Below are positions 4,775 through 6,874 of a stretch of DNA of 6,874 nucleotides, piece by piece. The stretch comes from Myxococcales bacterium. Lineage in GTDB: Bacteria > Myxococcota_A > Bradymonadia > Bradymonadales > Bradymonadaceae. Every line of letters begins with the position of its first letter. Position 1 is the stretch's first letter. The stretch is from assembly GCA_007120615.1 (NCBI GenBank), contig SKNI01000609.1, positions 1 through 6,874 of the forward strand, read 5' to 3'. The translations under genes were made by a program, and so were the position numbers. Below the pieces are notes generated by a model that saw only the letters and a list, made by a program, of their open reading frames with translations, was not told where the DNA came from and made no database searches.

Positions 4775-6874
4775 GCGGAGGAAGAGGCGAGAATCGAGCT
4801 GTCTCAATATGACCGCTCACCGGGAGGACAGGTCGCCGCGGTGACCGTGGTGGAGTCGGGGGGGGAGTCTACGGTGGTGGCGCCGTCGGGAGACGCACTC
4901 TTTGTGCGAGAATTGGGCGAGGAGCAGTGGCAATACCGAAAGGCCCAATGGCCGGCGCGGATCGAAGAGCAGGGTCTGGGATTTTTCGACGTTGTAACAA
5001 GGGCTGGACAGAGCGGTGATTTTGTACCGCAGCGTTATTTCGTTCACTTTGGTGGGCGTCTGTGGACGGTAGCAGTTCCTTCGGCCGGCAAAGATGCCCT
5101 GATCTTGTGGAGTGACGATATCGGGCAGACCTGGCGAGAGGTGCCCCCTCCGGAAGAGGCTCTCTCGCAGCGGCCATCTCAGGCTGGGACTTCGGCGGTG
5201 ATTCCGTCACTGCGACTGATAGCCAACGAGAATTCCCTTCATCTGGTGGACGGACAACGGGTCTGGAGATGGGAGTTGGCTGATGGGGAGGTCGTGGAAG
5301 GTTCGATGTGGACCTCCGTAGATCTGGAGGGAGTCGATCTCGAGGAAGATGAAGCTCTGGATCGGAGCACTGAATCGGCACCGCTGGGCCAGCCACGACG
5401 CCTGTTACCGCTGCGGATTCGAAATTATCTGCCCGCCGATGAGACTCATGACTATGAGATCGTGACCGTCTACGGGGCCCAGCTTGAGATCTATCGAAGG
5501 AAAAGAGAGGAAGAGAGCTTCGAGAAGATCGCTACTCTCGATGTAGTGGACCGAGATCTGCAACGAAATCCTCGAGATGGAACGCTCTTTATGATCGAGA
5601 CCTCCGGGGTGTATCGAAGCGAGGATAAAGGGGAGAGCTGGGAGAAGTTGGAGATCACCAGCGATTCTGTGGGAGCGGAGTTTCACGGGCAATTTCAATT
5701 TATCGAAAACTCATCGGCGGAGGCCGGGTATACGATCTGGGTCAGTGGAGCCTACGGCAGTACCTGGCGAAGCGATGATGGGGCGTTGAGTTGGGAGATG
5801 GTCCGCGAACGAGATCTGGACGGTCGAGCGGTGACCGGGATCGCAAGTCAGCAGAACGGGGAGACGCTGTGGATGTCCACAGCCGGGCGGGGGATGTGGA
5901 GATCCTACGATCAGGGAGCGAGCTGGCAGGAGGCCAACGAGGAGCTCCATGCCGGCCAGACCTTTGACGCGGCGGTGACGGAGGACGGAAGAATTCTGGT
6001 GGGAACGGACGCCGGGCTGTTCGAGCGAGTTGAGACTTCGGCCGGAGTGGAGTGGAACGCTCTTCATTCGCGGGCGACGTCGGCGATTTACGTGCATCCC
6101 GATAATGGCCGGATCATCAGCGGAACCCTTGGGGGAAGCATCGTTGTCCGAACCCCATCGGGAGAGCAACATACCTCGGAGGCAGCGCCACTGGGGCGAA
6201 ATGAAGAGATGCATTTTGAGCCCCCTCATCTGGGGTCTGCGGGGCTTGCTCCGTCGGCGGTGGTTCATCTGACCCAGCGGCCGGGCACCCAGGATATCTT
6301 TGCCTGGTCTCATCAGCAGGGTCCGTTGATCTCCAATGATGGAGGGGCTTCGTGGCGTCGTATGCGTCTGGGTACGGCGTTTCGAAATGCCCTGGCCGGC
6401 TCGGTGGTCACCCATTTTGTAGCCAATCAGGATCAGAGTTATTTCGCGGTCACGCGCTCTCAGACTCCCAATCAGCCGACCCAATTATGGCGATCGGCCG
6501 ACGGTGGTGAGACCTGGCAGGCGACCTATTCGTTTATGGAAGGAGACGAAGAGACGCCGATGCGTCTGATTCGGGTTCCCGGAGGACCGCTGGTGATGGC
6601 TCACGGCTCGCGAGTAGCTATGAGTGAGGACGGAGGAGAGTCCTGGACGGTGATTCCCGGGCCCTGGGAGAGAGGAGCGGTCACGGGAATGGGCCTGGAC
6701 GGGCAACGTGTGGTGGTGGTGATCGATATGCCCCACACCAGCGAGATGGTCTGGCTCAACGATCCGGTAGAGAGTGCCGAAATCGCTAGCCGCCACCGGG
6801 TGATCTGGCCACAAAACTGGCGCCTCTTCGCTGATCGACCCGTGGGAATGGACGTGCAAGGAGCACAACTGCTA
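4709..6874 (+). CDS. Lipoprotein with Asp-box (BNR/sortilin-type) repeats, probable beta-propeller; 3'-truncated by the window edge
   Basis: One frame is open from an upstream stop at 4670-4672 to the last base, 722 codons from CTG 4709. No ATG, GTG or TTG lies in frame before GTG 4736. CTG 4709 has GAGG five bases upstream and yields the basic region PRRIK, a hydrophobic core and the lipobox VVGC with Cys22; GTG 4736 would lose the basic residues. A22+1 followed by EEE suggests no Asp +2 inner-membrane signal, by E. coli rules. Asp boxes (S-x-D-x-G-x-[ST]-W or close) start at residues 135, 304, 355, 399, 542, 596 and 639, e.g. SDDIGQTW, SEDKGESW, SADGGETW. Asp boxes mark turns in propeller blades of sialidases, GH74 enzymes, sortilin/VPS10 and Ycf48-like proteins. 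I see no FRIP-type sialidase signature, so I do not call an enzyme. Likely a surface or periplasmic binding propeller. The class is secure; the ligand is unknown. Confidence 0.85.
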   Translation, partial: MVVPRRIKSVFFIVLVLLVVGCAEEEARIELSQYDRSPGGQVAAVTVVESGGESTVVAPSGDALFVRELGEEQWQYRKAQWPARIEEQGLGFFDVVTRAGQSGDFVPQRYFVHFGGRLWTVAVPSAGKDALILWSDDIGQTWREVPPPEEALSQRPSQAGTSAVIPSLRLIANENSLHLVDGQRVWRWELADGEVVEGSMWTSVDLEGVDLEEDEALDRSTESAPLGQPRRLLPLRIRNYLPADETHDYEIVTVYGAQLEIYRRKREEESFEKIATLDVVDRDLQRNPRDGTLFMIETSGVYRSEDKGESWEKLEITSDSVGAEFHGQFQFIENSSAEAGYTIWVSGAYGSTWRSDDGALSWEMVRERDLDGRAVTGIASQQNGETLWMSTAGRGMWRSYDQGASWQEANEELHAGQTFDAAVTEDGRILVGTDAGLFERVETSAGVEWNALHSRATSAIYVHPDNGRIISGTLGGSIVVRTPSGEQHTSEAAPLGRNEEMHFEPPHLGSAGLAPSAVVHLTQRPGTQDIFAWSHQQGPLISNDGGASWRRMRLGTAFRNALAGSVVTHFVANQDQSYFAVTRSQTPNQPTQLWRSADGGETWQATYSFMEGDEETPMRLIRVPGGPLVMAHGSRVAMSEDGGESWTVIPGPWERGAVTGMGLDGQRVVVVIDMPHTSEMVWLNDPVESAEIASRHRVIWPQNWRLFADRPVGMDVQGAQLL
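5111..6646 (+). other. Seven Asp-box motifs of the propeller lipoprotein
   Basis: The motifs lie at 5111-5134, 5618-5641, 5771-5794, 5903-5926, 6332-6355, 6494-6517 and 6623-6646. All keep the invariant Trp and at least one Asp. The third (SDDGALSW) shifts the Gly and the fourth has Tyr at the second position. Start-to-start gaps are 169, 51, 44, 143, 54 and 43 residues. Close spacing of 43-54 residues fits adjacent blades; the two long gaps hold either blades with degraded boxes (for example GTDAGLFER near 6002) or inserted sequence. Confidence 0.85.

Noticed and set aside
5111..6646. Sialidase assignment from the Asp boxes
   Set aside because: Asp boxes also occur in non-enzymatic propellers. 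I did not find the FRIP-type motif or an evident catalytic arginine triad, so an enzyme name would not be supported.
5711..6868. Two abutting - strand open frames (5711-6484 and 6485-6868)
   Set aside because: Both are antisense to the Asp-box lipoprotein. Their products are His/Arg/Pro-rich with no domain, and the + strand frame carries repeated conserved motifs through the same stretch.

Overview
The window reads as a stretch of ordinary chromosome from a fairly GC-rich (roughly 60% by eye) Gram-negative bacterium. All coding is on the + strand and nearly gapless. Three features point to a diderm with a peptidoglycan layer and an elaborate outer envelope: a very large TPR protein, an exported beta-barrel-type protein ending in an OmpA peptidoglycan-binding domain, and a lipoprotein full of Asp-box repeats. 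The combination is reminiscent of the former Deltaproteobacteria (Myxococcota or Bradymonadales-like lineages). That taxonomic placement is inference from style only; no marker gene is present.

Layout: (1) positions 1-3063 hold the C-terminal 1020 residues of a TPR protein whose start lies upstream of the window. It has two TPR superhelices separated by a charged linker of about 130 residues. (2) Positions 3084-4706 encode a complete 540-residue exported protein with a signal peptide, an N-terminal outer-membrane beta-barrel-like region, a Pro/Arg then Asp-rich linker and a C-terminal OmpA domain. (3) From 4709 to the end of the window (6874) runs a single uninterrupted frame of 722 codons with no stop. 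It encodes a lipoprotein with a lipobox Cys and at least seven Asp-box (BNR/sortilin-type) motifs, so it is a secreted beta-propeller protein cut off at its C-terminus. Its best start appears to be a CTG codon.

The three genes are separated by only 20 and 2 bases, each downstream Shine-Dalgarno-like sequence sits in or beside the preceding stop codon, and no terminator is visible. They therefore probably form one operon with coupled translation. A reasonable but unproven reading is an envelope module: the OmpA protein links outer membrane to peptidoglycan, the lipoprotein displays a propeller on a membrane surface, and the TPR protein acts as a scaffold. I see no RNA gene, mobile element, CRISPR array or defence system. 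No stretch over 300 bases lacks a gene, and the promoter must lie upstream of the window. I do not see clear evidence for a novel system; the most interesting points are the propeller lipoprotein with its probable CTG start and the composition of the three-gene cluster.
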